Positions 1-12,445 of a DNA stretch of 64,000 bases are shown one piece after another (the first letter of the stretch is position 1; every line of letters begins with the position of its first letter). Where the stretch lies: assembly GCA_026826555.1 (NCBI GenBank), contig JAKSZT010054215.1, forward strand, positions 26,487,103 through 26,551,102, written 5' to 3'. Both the position numbers and the translations under genes were made by a program. The notes beneath the pieces were generated by a model. It had not been told where the DNA came from and searched no databases. It saw nothing but the letters and a program-made list of their open reading frames with translations. Source of the DNA: Tolypeutes matacus (lineage: Eukaryota > Chordata > Mammalia > Cingulata > Chlamyphoridae).

Positions 1-440
1 CCCTGGCAGAGAACATGACCGTGAGGCCCTGCCCAGAAACCCCCCGTGGAAAGGCGACTACTAAGAACAAACCTCGCCAAGACCCTGGCTACAAGGTCCC
101 ATTTGGAATTCTTTCCGGGGTCAACGGAAAACCCTGGATAACTCCAAACAAAAGACCTTATCATTGGTTCCCTAAGAGCTAACAGGTGGGGCAACCAATC
201 AGAACAGCAAACAGCTGGGGCTTCTCCCCCAACATTAGGAAAGGGGCAGAGTGAAGAACAGCCTTAATTAAGGCAGCCCCCCACCCACACATCCATATCT
301 TGGGTATGTACTTATTTCCTTTTCTCTCATTTCTCAACAAACTCTTTACTGGTCTAACGAAAGTTGGCATGTTCTTAAATTCTTTTATGCCACATAGCCA
401 AGAACTCAGAGGAAGCCAGCATTCCCTGACTTCACTGTGA
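1..440 (+). mobile_element. LTR-like sequence of an endogenous retrovirus, truncated by the window edge
   Basis: The stretch has a GC-richer composition than its surroundings and an LTR-style order of signals: a CCAAT box (195-199) inside CAACCAATCAGAAC, a TATA-like TTAATTAAGG near 264, a degenerate polyadenylation signal in CAACAAACTC near 336, and a U5-like region running to about 440. This resembles class I endogenous retroviral LTRs. The 5' end lies outside the window, and no retroviral coding sequence follows, so it looks like a solo LTR. The family is not assigned. Confidence 0.45.
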
Positions 441-597
441 TGAAAACAAAAGATAGGATCACATCTGGAAAGGGCCCCAGAGCCTCTTGAGCAAAAGAGG
501 AAAAGGTTAGAACTGAAGGAACAGGAGAGGGGTGGGGTGCTGAGTCAGGAAAATGGCTGCTCCACCCAACTACAGCCAAGCCCTTTAGTTAAAAAAA

Positions 598-935
598 ATA
601 CTTTTTTCTATTGTGTTAACATATATATAACGTAAAATTTTCCATTTTAACCATTTTTAAGCAAACAATTCAAGGCATTAATTACTTTGACCATGTTGTG
701 CTTCCTTTACTAAAACTTTTTCATCACCCAAAACAGAAACTCTTTACCCTTTAAGCAAGAAATTCTCATTGCACTCTCCCCTGAACCCCTGCTAACCTCT
801 AATCTACTTTCTGTCTTTTATGCCTTTGCTTATTCTAGGCATTCCATGTATGGGGAATCATACCATATCTGTCCTTTTGTGGCTGACATTTCATTTCGCC
901 TAATGTTTTTAAGCTTTTTCCATGTTGTAGCATTC
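598..935 (-). mobile_element. Old L1 3' end fragment
   Basis: Read on the minus strand this is the familiar end of old mammalian L1: the stretch CTACAACATGGAAAAA, then the segment equivalent to 'AAATGTCAGCCACAAAAGGACAGAT', a TATGATTCC-like piece and a 3' UTR ending in AT-rich TTTACGTTATATATAT. It is diverged and 5' truncated. Confidence 0.6.
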
Positions 936-974
936 TGCCAAGCTCTTGTCAATTGTCTTTGCTGTCCCTATGTC

Positions 975-1285
975 TGTGAGCCTAGTGCCCTCTATTATGT
1001 AATCCTTTCTCTTTGTCCTTCTCTTATGTACTGCAATTCATCCTTTAATATCCACATCATTTCTAGGAATCTGCCTGGCCACCCTCTGCAGAGTTATTAT
1101 TCCCTTCACTCTCAAAACTTATGCCATGATGCTTTCTACTCTGTATTGTGATTATTTTAAATGTTCATGATTCCTCAGGGGGCAGCTGGAGAACAGGACT
1201 CTATTTTGTTAAATTTTATAATCCCAAAGTCTAGCCCAATTTCTGGTCCATGGTAGATCATTCATAAATGCTTGAAGTACAACAC
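975..1285 (+). repeat. L2 3' end fragment
   Basis: The order of motifs fits the L2 3' UTR: a cysteine- and proline-rich ORF end, TATTGTGATTATTTTAAATG, a GGACTCTATTTTGTT segment matching the 'gggactgtgtctta' block, TAGCCCAATTTCTGG, and a terminal TTCATAAATGCTTGAA. Strongly diverged. Confidence 0.5.
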
Positions 1286-2770
1286 CTTCCCAAGATTCCT
1301 TTATTCTATTTATATTGGCTATAACAACTATAAATAGAGGGATTTCAAGAATCTAATGACTGTGGGACAAAAATGAAGTTTAAGATCTATTCAAACCCTA
1401 AGATTAGATGAATGAGTAGTTATACAAAAAAAAAATGGCTGTAAAAATATATGGGTATATATCACATCATATATCATGCATAAATAGCCTTGTCTAGTTT
1501 TCACTGTCATAAAAGATATAGAAAAGTGCCTCAGGTATATCACTGAAAATTCCAGGCTCCTGATTTCATTTTCGCTTGGTACCTGAGGGATCCTTGTCTG
1601 TTTTCCCTAAACAGATGTGCCAAATACTTGCTTCTGAGGAAGACGTAGGATACACAACTAACAGAGCACAGGGAGGCTATGAACTTGTTCAAATGGCTGT
1701 TGACTTTCCTCTGACATAGAGAGGAAAATATCTGTCAGTGACTTAGGCTCATTAGGAAACAGAATTCAGCTCAAATGTTTAAATGCAGAGACTTAAAGAG
1801 ACAGTAACGGAAGAGTGGGCTGGAGAAAGAGAAGCACCCCGAGGCTGGCCACAGAGGGAAGTCCTGACCCCTGGTAGATCTGGAGGGGCTAAAGGAGGAA
1901 GAGTGGTTCCCATCCTGAGACCACGGGGAGCAGGAGCCTGAAACGGGTCCTGAGACATAGCCGTAGTCACGGAGGGCACGGCTGCTGTGGAGACACAGTA
2001 CCTAATAGGGAGGGGGGCAGAAAAGCCCCAACCATCCTTTCCTCCCACCCTCCTCCTTCTCACCTCCTGCTAGTGCTTCCCATTGGGCAGATCCTCTAGG
2101 AGCCAGCCAGGGCAGCCTGTGTGATGCAGTACCCAGGAGCCAGCCTTCTGGGACCAGGGCAGGGCAGACATGGGCGAGAAGACAGAGGGTAAATTGAGAT
2201 AGTTCAGGACATTAGCCAGTTTTAAAAACTGTATGAAATGCATGAGCAATTCAAAACAGTCTGAAAACTATTGTTGCTCCCTTGGGTGTTTTAAAATGCC
2301 TAAATAAATAAGTGCTCTCCGTCTGCTACTCAGTTTTGGAAAGTGAATCAGTCAAGTTGTCAGAGTGTGTAAGCAATGTCTGTTTATTCACGGCCATGGA
2401 ACATCACCCCTGCTCAAACAACTTTTTGCTTCAGGGCAAATCCTGGCTTCATAATAGCAAGGGAACAAGGTTAGATAGGCAATCTTGTTTACTATGGGAA
2501 ATGATGTATGGATTTTTTGGAAAGTATTCCTCGCAGTCTATCTCGGGTAGTTTCAAGTTCTTTAGTAGTAGAAAGAAGCAATTCTGGAAGACGAGCGTGA
2601 TCTTCCTTTATGACTCCCCACAGATCTGAGTACATGACTGCGGGTTATTGAACGTACCAAGAAAATGCTCCTGGCTCACAGATTAACTGGTTTATGAAAA
2701 GAAGAGGGTCATGGGTAGTTTCTACAGGTTGATCTAACCTCTGATGCAAATCACTGAGCTAACCAGTTAA
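1286..2770. other. Unassigned intronic sequence with a GC-rich patch at 1777-2200
   Basis: I see no gene here. The patch 1777-2200 is much richer in G and C than its flanks and has the look of an old interspersed repeat, with a CCCATTGG stretch and repeated AGCCAGCCAGG or AGCCAGCC motifs, but I cannot name a family. The stretches on either side are AT-rich and featureless. Confidence 0.4.
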
Positions 2771-2774
2771 AGTG

Positions 2775-2905
2775 GAAAGAGAACTAAATTGGGAAACAGA
2801 AAACCTGGGTTCAAGGTCTGAGTCCTCCACTAAGTAGTAAGATCTTAGACCAGAAATATAAATTCTTTGTAACATCTTCACTTCCTCTGTAATGGTCTGG
2901 TCATT
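2775..2905 (+). repeat. MIR fragment
   Basis: The core CTGGGTTCAAGGTCTGAGTC, then CCACTAAGTAGTAAGATCTT and a pyrimidine-rich stretch ending TCTGTAATGG, follow the MIR consensus order for a tRNA-related B box and core. Confidence 0.6.
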
Positions 2906-3000
2906 TAGAATGTCCTTTTCAAAATAATTTTTTTTAAAAAAGCAACAAAATACTAAGATCTAAATTCTCAAGGTATTACTTGAAACAACCAAATACACTT

Positions 3001-3450
3001 TTTTTTTTTTTTTAAGATTTATTTATTTACTTTATCTATTTTAACCAACCCCCGTTCCCCATTTGCTGCTTTGTGTCCATTTGCTGGGCAATTCTCTGTG
3101 TCTGTTTCCTGCCATCTCTTCTCATCCTCCTCCTCCAGTCTTCACCAGGATTTGATCCTGGAGACCTCCAATGTAGGAGAGAGGTGTTCTGCCACCTGCA
3201 CCACCTCAGTTCCTGGTTTTCAGAGCTTTCTTAGCATCTTGTCTTGTCTCTCCCCTGCGTCTCTCTCCTGTTACATCATCATCTTGCTGCATGGCTCCCG
3301 GGACCTGGCGGCTCACCAGCACATAGAGCCTGGCAGCCCATGCGCCTTCTATATATATATTTTTTATTTTACCAGGAGGTCCCGGGGATCAAACACAGTA
3401 CCCTCCATATGGCAGACGGACGTCCAACCATTTGAGCCACATCCGCTCCC
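3001..3450 (-). mobile_element. DAS-SINE, long composite type, with target-site duplication
   Basis: An armadillo DAS-SINE in minus orientation: poly(T) at 3001-3014, a TTTATTTATTTAC run, a central GTGTC/TGTCTC-rich part, then two tRNA-like segments (ACCAGGATTTGATCCTGGAG near 3146 and CCCGGGGATCAAACACAGTA near 3382), ending GAGCCACATCCGCTCCC. A direct repeat CCAAATACACTTTT flanks it (2989 onward and 3451-3464), marking L1-mediated insertion. DAS-SINEs are known to derive from tRNA-Ala. The copy is moderately diverged. Confidence 0.88.
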
Positions 3451-3464
3451 CCAAATACACTTTT

Positions 3465-5930
3465 GAAGAATAAGCAAAGTAGAAAGGAACAAAAAATGTC
3501 TTTCTTGACTATAATTTTAATATGACTTTGAAATTCACAGTTCCAAGACAATAAGCATTAAATCCATAAAGTGTTTGGAGACAGCATCAACTAAAGAAAA
3601 CAGGGACAATATCGAGGTCAGAGAGGAGAGAAAATGCTATACTGTTGACTTTGGACATGGAGGAGTGGGCACTGGCCAAGGAATGTCACTGATGAATGTT
3701 ATCATACCAATAGTTATTTACAAGTCTGTAGTATGTGTCTATTAGATTCTAATGATAAGATAATGAGATTTTTAAAGTTAGGGACTATTTTTACAAATCT
3801 CTTTTATTTCCCAAACCTTGTGCCTGGTAGGGAAATATTTGTGAAATGTTTGTGAAATGAATGAGTCTTTGCCTAGACTAAGATTATAAATCAGCTACTT
3901 AATAGTCCTCAGGGAATCTGGATTAATATCCAAACACACACATAAAAGAAACAAAACAAAAACTCTTAAAGAGAATCAGAACTAGCTGTCATTATTGGTC
4001 AATATATACTGGATAATATAAGTAATCTCTTCAAAGCAAACAGATCGTTGTCTGAAATAGTCATGGATGTATTGGAAATCTCTTTGCAGCCATTGCTTAC
4101 CCAGGGCCAAATAATTAAGAGTTGAATGTATTTTTCCCTTTGCAGTTCCATACTTCCCTTTGAACCTGATCTTCACAACACCCTCCTACTTGGCAGATAC
4201 TGTTTACTGACAATCTGCTCCATTAATTCCCAGGACAATTTCTTGATATGCCTCTCCTGGGCATTCCTTCTTCAGACTGCTGTGCATGTTTGTCTAGTTT
4301 CATCACACTCGTTCGTAAGATTGTACTTGATTTTCAGGCTTTTGCTCCAGTCTGGCTTTCTGCTTTTGAGTGATCATTTAAAAAATCTGTGCTCACACAC
4401 TAATTATATTTATCAATTTAATGCCATTCTCCTAGAAAGTATCTTTCACACTGGGGCCTGTTTTAAAAATAAATTCTTAGCATACAACATGACAAAATTC
4501 CAGATATTTGTGATAGTGTTCTATAGTAGACTTTATTTTAGTACCTCTTTTAAGTTCCCTCAATTAACACAAGCATTTTTTTATGGGTAGTATTGATCCT
4601 GAAGATAAGAATCCATGAATTTTAAGGTCCTCTCTGAAGGGCCATCACAATTGAGTATTTGACCTAATTTATTAGTATATATTACAAGAATGTGATTATA
4701 CTAAAACAATATCGCTATATGACAAAAATACTTGCAAACCTATCATTCATTTAGTCCACACATCATTTAATCAATAATTTCTTGATTTTGAACAATCCTT
4801 TGAGGTTCAAAGTAATTGGGTTTGACTTGTCTTATGGGAGAAACTGTGTTGGAGGAAGAAAAAGGGGTGGGAGCAAAGAAAACCAAATTGCAAAGTTCAG
4901 TTTGTCAATAAAGCCAGTTAAGAATATGGGATAATATCATAAAGTTGGGTACTCTTCAGATCCTCTATGAGTGTTTTCCAAGGATGGTTGAAACATGATC
5001 ACATTTAAATTGAATATGTTATCTTGATTTAGGAGTCACTGGATGATGAACTATGGTGATTTTTTGAAAATGATTCAAGAAAAATATATGAGCTTCTCAA
5101 ATGAGTAAAATAAAAGAAAAAAGAAAGTATGCCAATTAGTAGAGACAGAATGCCTAAAGTAACATAAAAAATGTAGAAGTTAAAAGAAATAAATGATAAC
5201 CTATAAGTTGGAAGATGTAGAACTCTAAACCTGTGTCTGCTGCCAGTATAAAGTGTGATGATTAATGTAATTTATTACAAATGGCCAAAATTCTTAATTA
5301 TAGAAAAAGCCTTCAGGGATAGTCACTTGATAAAAAGGTTTCCATCCTTACTCTTTCATTCTTTAACACTATGGGGGATCACTTCCAAAAATCAGTATTC
5401 AAAGGTCTATGCATGTGTAGCCCAGGAAATTTTGAGTACCTATATTACATATAAGGATATGGCAAGGGAAGATTAAGGTGAGGGTGCAGAACAGGAGGAA
5501 AAGGTAAAACCAACAGAGCTACTCTCTAACAATATGTATTATCTGTTCCATTGATTGGGTCTAGAATCATCAAATTCCCTCAGGAAATTCTCTTGAATGA
5601 GTGATGTGCTCTCACCAATATTAAACATTTTATGCTCATCTCCTAAACCTGATTAAAGTCCTCATAGCAGGGACTAAGCCTTTTTATTTTGTTGTCCTTT
5701 GTTAATTTCTTCAGTTGACAGCACAAAATCAGTAGAGACCAGGAGGGCTCAAGAGTCTGTATACATAAAATCAAAGTTTTAGGGTAGTTTCATAGCTGCA
5801 GCCAGGGATGGAGAATCACTGCCCTGACTCCCTACCATTCAGCATTTGTCAATAGTTTTCCGGGAGTATACTGGTCTCCCATGTAAACCTTCTAATAGTA
5901 GGACCCAACAGTGTGGTAAGCAGTTATTTT
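3465..5930. other. Intronic sequence, mostly unassigned
   Basis: AT-rich sequence without a credible gene. A short stretch near 3770-3875 (GGGACTATTTTTACAAATCT, then TGCCTGGTAGG, then TTTGTGAAATGAATGAG) resembles an L2 3' end on the plus strand. The 154-codon open frame at 4126-4590 has no recognisable domain. Confidence 0.5.
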
Positions 5931-5934
5931 TATC

Positions 5935-6165
5935 ATTAGTACTATTCTTAATAAATACTATTTATTGCATGCCTTCCATGTGATAGGCAGTTATATATAT
6001 TTATTTATTTATTTATTTATTCATATATTTAAATAAACCTAATGCCTGCAGAAAAGTTATAAATAAAATCTTACATTCCACATTTAAGTGGTGAAAACAC
6101 AAGTTGAGAGAGTTTAATAACTTCTTCAAGAGCACACAGCTAATGAATTACTTGGTTTAAGTAAC
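5935..6165 (-). repeat. MIR fragment carrying a (TTTA)n microsatellite
   Basis: GCATGCCTTCCATGTGATAGGC and, further on, GAGAGAGTTTAATAACTTCT followed by CACACAGCTAATGAAT match the MIR consensus on the minus strand. A tetranucleotide run of TTTA units at about 5992-6021 has expanded within it. Confidence 0.6.
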
Positions 6166-6609
6166 TTTCCACTTCTTTTGAACTTCTGTTAATATGAGGC
6201 ATTTTGCTGGAGATGACTTAACCATGGGTGCTTAGAAAAGCAAGCCAGCTTCTATCTATTTACATTCCCCTGTATTATCACACCAAAACTAAGAGCCAAA
6301 CAAACTCCTTTTTAAATATGTATTAACTTTATTTATACTCACACCACTGCCACCAAACTGTTCCCCATAAACTCCTTTAATATTATGTTTTACTCAATTT
6401 ATTTATCACTATTCCATTCTTAACCCTTTCTCTTTATAGTCTTTTCTTGTAAAATGTTATTTAGTCCTGTCAAAGTAAATTGATGACTTCTAAAACCTTA
6501 TATCTGGCACCAATCTCTTTTTTTTTTTAGCCCATGAAATAAAGACTGTAACTCTTCAAATTGAATGTGTACAAAATTGAATCCATTACTCTACACTCAT
6601 GACCACACA

Positions 6610-7735
6610 TCTCTCCCCCTTCTATGTTCTCTGAGTACACTGTCCTCTCTTTTGTCACTCAACTGAGTCATCTGTGTCCTAATTCAATGGTCCTATTGCT
6701 TCTTCCTCTGAAGTGTATCCGCTCTCCATTTCCACTGTCACTGACCCAGTTTAGGTCATCAACTAGTTTCCTAGATTTCAGAAATATTTTCTAATTGGTA
6801 TTCCTGCCTCCTGTGTCCTAATAGCAACCTGTATCATAACCTTTCTTCAATTTTATCTTTTGAAAATATGGAAAATATGGATATAATTATTAAAACCATT
6901 GATGATTCTTTTTTATCTATAGGAGACTATAAAAGAAATATGTCAAAATAACAAGGATGGAAGAAACAGGAACTATATTTTTAAAACAGAAAAAAAAAAA
7001 AAAACGCAGGAAAACAGGGCAATATGAGAAAAACAACAACAACAAAATAGGCTGAATTATCAAAGAACTAAACCAAGTCCTCTGGCTCCAGAAACTGTGA
7101 CTCTAATAATCATATTTTCCTGCTTGTTTTTCTACTGCACTCCATTTCCCTTCTAACAGTTCTAATTCGGAATATCATGATATCTTGATTCAGTGCAAGC
7201 AAGTGCCTGATTTGTGTCCATCCTCTATTCTTGCCTTCCCTCCCAAGCTGTGCCTCAGAATGAAGTCCATGTACTCTTGTATGAAGGCACATCTGATGTT
7301 TCTTCCTTGCTCAAAACTCTTCCATGGCATCCACTGTTGTTAGTGCTGTTTACAAGGTTCTGTGTGATATGTTTCTACTCCTCTCTTCAACCTCATTTAC
7401 TATCATTGATTCCTTTCACTCTGAGTCCTTAGCTACTATAGTACAGAATGCTTTCCATACCTCTGGGCCTTTGTTTTTTGCTGTTCCCACAAGAATTATT
7501 GCCTTGCTAGACAATACTTTCTCAAAGGGACCTTCCCAAAAGTTCAATTAGGAAGTAGCTATCCTTCCTCTATGCATGCATACTTCCATGCTCTTCTCTT
7601 ATAATCACCTTTGCTGTATTTAATTGTGAGGTCTGGAGTCCCTAAATAATGCCTCTCTAAAGACCAGGATCATATGAACCTGTTAATCTCATTGATGGCA
7701 TTTAGAATATGCTCAATAAATACTTGTTGAAAACA
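6610..7735 (+). repeat. L2 element, C-terminal ORF2 remnant and 3' UTR
   Basis: A long, old L2 copy. The end is clearest: TTGCTCAAAACTCTTCCATGGCATCC, CTCTGGGCCTTTGTTTTTTGCTGTTCC and finally ATATGCTCAATAAATACTTGTTGAA correspond in order to conserved blocks of the L2 3' region. The reading frame is broken throughout. Confidence 0.65.
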
Positions 7736-7769
7736 CTAGACTATTCTCTTGCATCTCTTTAGCTCCTCC

Positions 7770-8110
7770 AATCTGCAGATAAAAACCCTACTCAGGAGTA
7801 CATGTGGTTCAAGCAGTTGAGTGCCCGCCTCCCACATGGGAGGTCTCGGGTTCGGTTCCTGGTGCCTCCTGAAAAAACAAAAACAAACAAGCAAAAAACA
7901 AATGAAAAAACCAACTCAGGCAAGCTGATGTGGCTCAGTGGTTGAGGGCCGGCTTCCCACATATGAAGTCCCGGGTTTATTCCCCAGTCCCCAGTACCAA
8001 AAACAAGAAAACAAAAAAACAAAAACAAAAAACCCTACTCATATTTGAAGGGTCAACTCAAATATCAGTTTCTTTGGATAAATCAAAGTGATTTTGTGAA
8101 GTAATAGCCA
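7770..8110 (+). repeat. Second L2 fragment, interrupted by a DAS-SINE
   Basis: On both sides of the SINE the sequence joins to a typical L2 block: ACCCTACTCATATTTGAAGG, then GTCAACTCAAATATCAG and TTTCTTTGGATAAA. It repeats material upstream of the previous L2 end, so it is a separate fragment. Confidence 0.5.
7795..8026 (+). mobile_element. Dimeric DAS-SINE with target-site duplication
   Basis: Two tRNA-Ala-like monomers in tandem. The first has TGTGGTTCAAGCAGTTGAGT (A-box side) and GGTCTCGGGTTCGGTTCC (B box); the second has TGTGGCTCAGTGGTTGAGGG and CCCGGGTTTATTCC. Each is followed by an A-rich CAAAAACA linker. The direct repeat AAAACCCTACTCA at 7782-7794 recurs at about 8029-8041. The intact B box of the first monomer suggests a young copy. 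Confidence 0.92.
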
Positions 8111-11100
8111 GAAACAACCAAATAAACAAATACTAGGCCCTTACTAAGGTATCCATTAAGAATATCATAAAAATCACTTTTTTCCCTCAGTTTTAGTGCT
8201 TCTGATTTCAATATTTTATATATTTTCACCATTTGATTTTGTGACTTTTTTCTCTTCCTATACCAACATTTTTATAAAAGAAATATCAGGGGGAAAAGTC
8301 TACTTTTTCTGTTAAGAAATTTATCTACACCAAGAAATGGTTAAGTTTTTCCACCAAGAATGCCTGGGGTATCAAAGGTGCAGGAGATTCAAAGGGACAT
8401 GGCTCTTCTCTGCTTTGTTAAAGATGGGTTAAATTGCGCATACCACAGTCCACTGGTATCTGCTTCCTCTACTGAAGTTAGAAATCTATTCTAACTCTGA
8501 TCATTTTTAAAACAAATTTAAGTTTTATAGAAAAAATGTCCTCTTAATTAAAATATAAATTTACAGTTCAAATCTTTTACTCGTGAAAAGGTAGTTAAAA
8601 CACACGGGCCTAACTTAAGCTGGTCAATAGATGGCTTACTAGATGGCTTAATTAGATAAATTCAAATTAAAATATTTTATATGCCTCCTCTTCTCTGTAC
8701 ATAATGAATAAACTAAAGTAAACTTCTAGAAGGCTCAGAATAGAAGAACCAACTCCATTTGTACTATTTAGGTTATTAAATTAATTTAAATAATGTAGCT
8801 TAAAAAATGCCTCTTGAGTGATGAGATTTAGGTAATTTGGCAATAGTCCATTGGAAAGAATGGGCTATTAATCTGCTTTGTAGATTGTGAGGAGCTTGTG
8901 GAAACATCAGACCTTCCTCAAATATGTTCCCACCCTTCGTTGAGAGTATTCCCCTGACCTACCTGCAAAAAAGTATTATTTATTGTCTTATTGCATTTTT
9001 AAATGTTTGGAAAATTCTGTTTTATTTATTCAATTTTCCCCAAAAGGCTTTTGACAAAATAAAAGATGTAAGACTAAATTGAATTACATGTGTAGGAAAT
9101 GGTGTAATGATAAATTATATAAAGCTGGTAAAAGTTATGACAATTATAACCAGTGTTACTATCTCATTTCCAAGAAGTATTCAAAAGAATAACTAATGAT
9201 ATGATATTTTCCCAGCAAACCAAAAGTGTTATATCTTCTTGAATGATCAGTTTATGCTACGTATTCTAAGTTACACCACAGTGTAGGAGGTTCCCATGGC
9301 ATTAGGGTTTGAAGATTTTTTTTTAACAGCCTAATGTTGAATTATGAAAAGAATGTGACAGCTCTATGATGAGAATGAGTAATTCCCACTTTACAGAAGA
9401 GAATTTGAGCACAGACAGAAAAACAAGTTGGAATACAAATTCAAGTATCACTGTATCCAAGATTTTGCTCAAGTTCACAATACATTTCAGCTAGGTCCTA
9501 TAATTTAAGCTTATGAAAGCACCTCAAGATTGCTTTTCATGCCAGCATTGTGTTTTAGGTCAAACATGCCAACACTTACTAAAGCTCCTGATTGCTTTCC
9601 TGAACCCAGTATAGGGTGGGGGTAGGAGTGAGACAACAGTACAGGTCCTCTGAAAACTATTTATTTAGTGCTCATTTTGGAGCCATGCAGACACTCTTAT
9701 GTATTTTGAGACACCTTCACCTCTTTCATAGTATTTGAGCCTTTTATATCATTCAGCTCAAATATCTGTTCCTCACACACTGAAATGTTTGGTTAAGCTG
9801 ACAAATTTGTGTGGTAAATATAACTGCCTGGCAGGAAGCTTTCTGACTACTTTAGTCAATTCTTTGAAATAAATCCAGTCGGACCCATTTGTTCAGGCAG
9901 CTTTGAAAGTGATACAAATGGATAAGCTATACGTTCTCTGTTTGGTGCTGTTTTTGATTAGCTCAGTGGATATAGACAGGCCACTGTTTTGGAAGGTTCA
10001 AAGGACACCACTGGCAAACGGTATTGGCAGATACAGGTTGAAAGAAGGAACCATTCAGTAATTATGCATGAGAATTTGAGCCAGTTCAAAGAGGCCCCAC
10101 ACCACAGGCAGAGGGCAGTTGATTCTGTGCACTGTTGTTCCACTTAGGCACTGTTCTAACAGGGGCACAGTGACCGGTGGGGAGGGCCAAAAAGGTGCTG
10201 AATGCTTCAGCCCCTGTTAGCAGGGCTTGTTGACTAAGGGGTGAGATTAATGTCCACAATGACTCTGAGCTATTTACAAATTTATTTATTCAATTTGTTC
10301 TAAACTTCACACATATTTCATGAGAATATCTTCTTTGAAAAGAAGGATGCATGCTGCTGGAGGAATGTCCATCCAGAAACCTCTTTGGGACACCTAAACA
10401 GATAAAATTAGCTTTGAGACAAATGGTATAAGAAATCTGAGAGCGATACAAATGTAATGCCATGGGATTTTAAGTAAGAAATTATTTCTGCTTGGTTAAA
10501 AGTGATTATTTGTTCATATACAAGCGAGTAAAATGATTTGGTTCATTAGAATAAAATTATTGACAAGGGCTAAAGCTATACAGGTCGTTTGAGCTGAATG
10601 GGATGGTTTTTTATTTATTGAATACAGTATATTAAATTTACCCCATCACCTTTACATACCCCACTTTATGTAATTGTCACAACAGTCCTGGGGTATAGGT
10701 AAAGGAGAAATTATTAATCAATTTCACTACCAAAAATGAGTTTCTTGACTTATCTAATGACTATCTTAAGGTCACGGTTGGAAAATTAAATTTTGAACTG
10801 AGGTCTTTTCCCTCCACACACCACATGGACTTTTCCCTGATCATATAATTTCTAAGGAAGATTATTAAAGATGTGAGAAACATGTCAGAAGCTTTGCCTC
10901 TAGCAAATAGGGATAGGGCATTATTAATGGGGTTATTCACATTTCATTTTAGATACTCTGAACTGGTTGAGGTGTTTTTACTGAGCATGTCAACCTTTTC
11001 TAATTTAAAAAAATTAAGGAAAAAAATAGTCATTTAAAAAAACAAATGTGAAATAAGGAAATAGACCATTTAAGATATAGAAAAAGGGGAAAGACATATC

Positions 11101-12005
11101 CCATCTGGATTATGCAAAGCTACATTGCATGAACAATAATATCAGTTCAGAAAGATGTGGGCAGAATAGCTTGATCATAGTAAATTCATCTGATTTGGGT
11201 CAGCCTCAAAGCAGGATCAAATAAGTTTGCCCCCAATAATTTTGTTTACATTTATGATCCAGGAAAATTTGTGCACCCCAATAGAAAATTCTACCCTATA
11301 TCAGGTGCACTAGTTGGACATACCTGAACAATTCATGGAAAATTTCTAGACTTAGATATCTTCTCTTTATAATGCAAATGATCACATATACCTACCTGCC
11401 CTATTATTAGGAACAACAATACTAATTTTAATGGTATCTGGTAATTTTAAACAACAATGATACAATTGAACATGATACTAATGGAATGGATACATGTTTG
11501 AGAGCAATAAAATATTAATTTCCATGGTCAGAATACTTGTCTTCAGTTTGAAATAACACTTTCCCTTAGGAATCTATATACTGCTGTGCAAATATAAATT
11601 TATTTTCAAATGACTTGTCAAATAAGTATGTTCTATGAAGGCAGCTTAGCAAAAGAGAAAGTCCTGAACTAGAACTCTGAAAATAGAGGTTCTCATCTTA
11701 GTTTAACCACTTCAGTTGTGTGATTGAGAGCAAACTATTTAAACCTTCAAGGCCCATACTCAACACAGCAGTACAATACAGCAGCTTCTAGCTAACTGGC
11801 AATGCTGGCATGAACATCAAGCAAGGGAATGCTTTGGAAATAAGAAAGTATTATAAAAATTGGGAATTTTATCTGGAATTTTAGGGAAAAAACCTGGTTA
11901 TCCATTTCAAGGTAGTCATACTTTGGTGTACTAGGTCTTGATAGTCCAATCGTCATAAAATAAAGCACACATGGTAGGTTTTAAGTAACTGATTGTAATC
12001 TTCAC
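8111..12005. other. Intronic sequence, mostly unassigned, with MIR traces
   Basis: AT-rich sequence with no gene. Minus-strand MIR-like traces lie at about 9365-9440 (CACTTTACAGAAGAGAATTTG) and 10640-10800 (TTTATGTAATTGTCACAACAG with GACTATCTTAAGGTCACGG). A further MIR-like trace on the plus strand lies near 11665-11745. The rest is not recognised. Confidence 0.45.
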
Positions 12006-12445
12006 TGTGATGGTTAGGCTATTGTGTCAACGCGGCCAGGTAATTGTGGCCAGTTGTTTGGTCAAGCAAGCACTGGGTGAGTTGCAATACAAGGACATTT
12101 ATGAACTTTAGTCACCAGTGAGTTTATTTCATAGATGGCTGATTATATCTACCATCAACCAAGGAGATTGCTGTCAACAATAAGTGATGTTTTATCCAAT
12201 CAGTGGAATGCCTTAAAAGGGGGAATGATTTCAGCATTCAGAAATAATTTTCCAGCTTTACTTCGTACAGTCAACGTCTCATGGGAACTCATCAAGGACC
12301 TTCATCGGAACCCCTGGTTTGCAGTCTGCCTGCGGAATTTGGACTTGTACATCCCCATGGTCACTTGAGAGAATTTTATAAAATCTTATTGTATTTACAG
12401 ATATCTCTTGTTGATTCTGTTTCCCTAGAGAACTCTGACTAATGC
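12006..12445 (-). mobile_element. LTR-like interspersed repeat bounded by TG and CA
   Basis: The plus strand runs from TGTGATGGTTAGGCTATTGTG to CCTAGAGAACTCTGACTAATGCA. Read on the minus strand it begins TGCATTAGTCAGAGTTCTC and ends ACCATCACA, the TG...CA ends of an LTR, and internal blocks (GGACTTGTACATCCCCATGG, TTGGTCAAGCAAGCACTGGG) match a common mammalian LTR-type repeat as I remember it. Flanking pentamers match only partly, so the target duplication is uncertain. Confidence 0.55.

Noticed and set aside
4126..4590. 154-codon open frame on the plus strand
   Set aside because: Hydrophobic, low-complexity translation from AT-rich intron sequence; no domain, no splice or promoter context.
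7795..8026. tRNA genes suggested by A-box and B-box motifs
   Set aside because: The motifs belong to DAS-SINE monomers with A-rich tails and a target-site duplication, not to functional tRNA genes.
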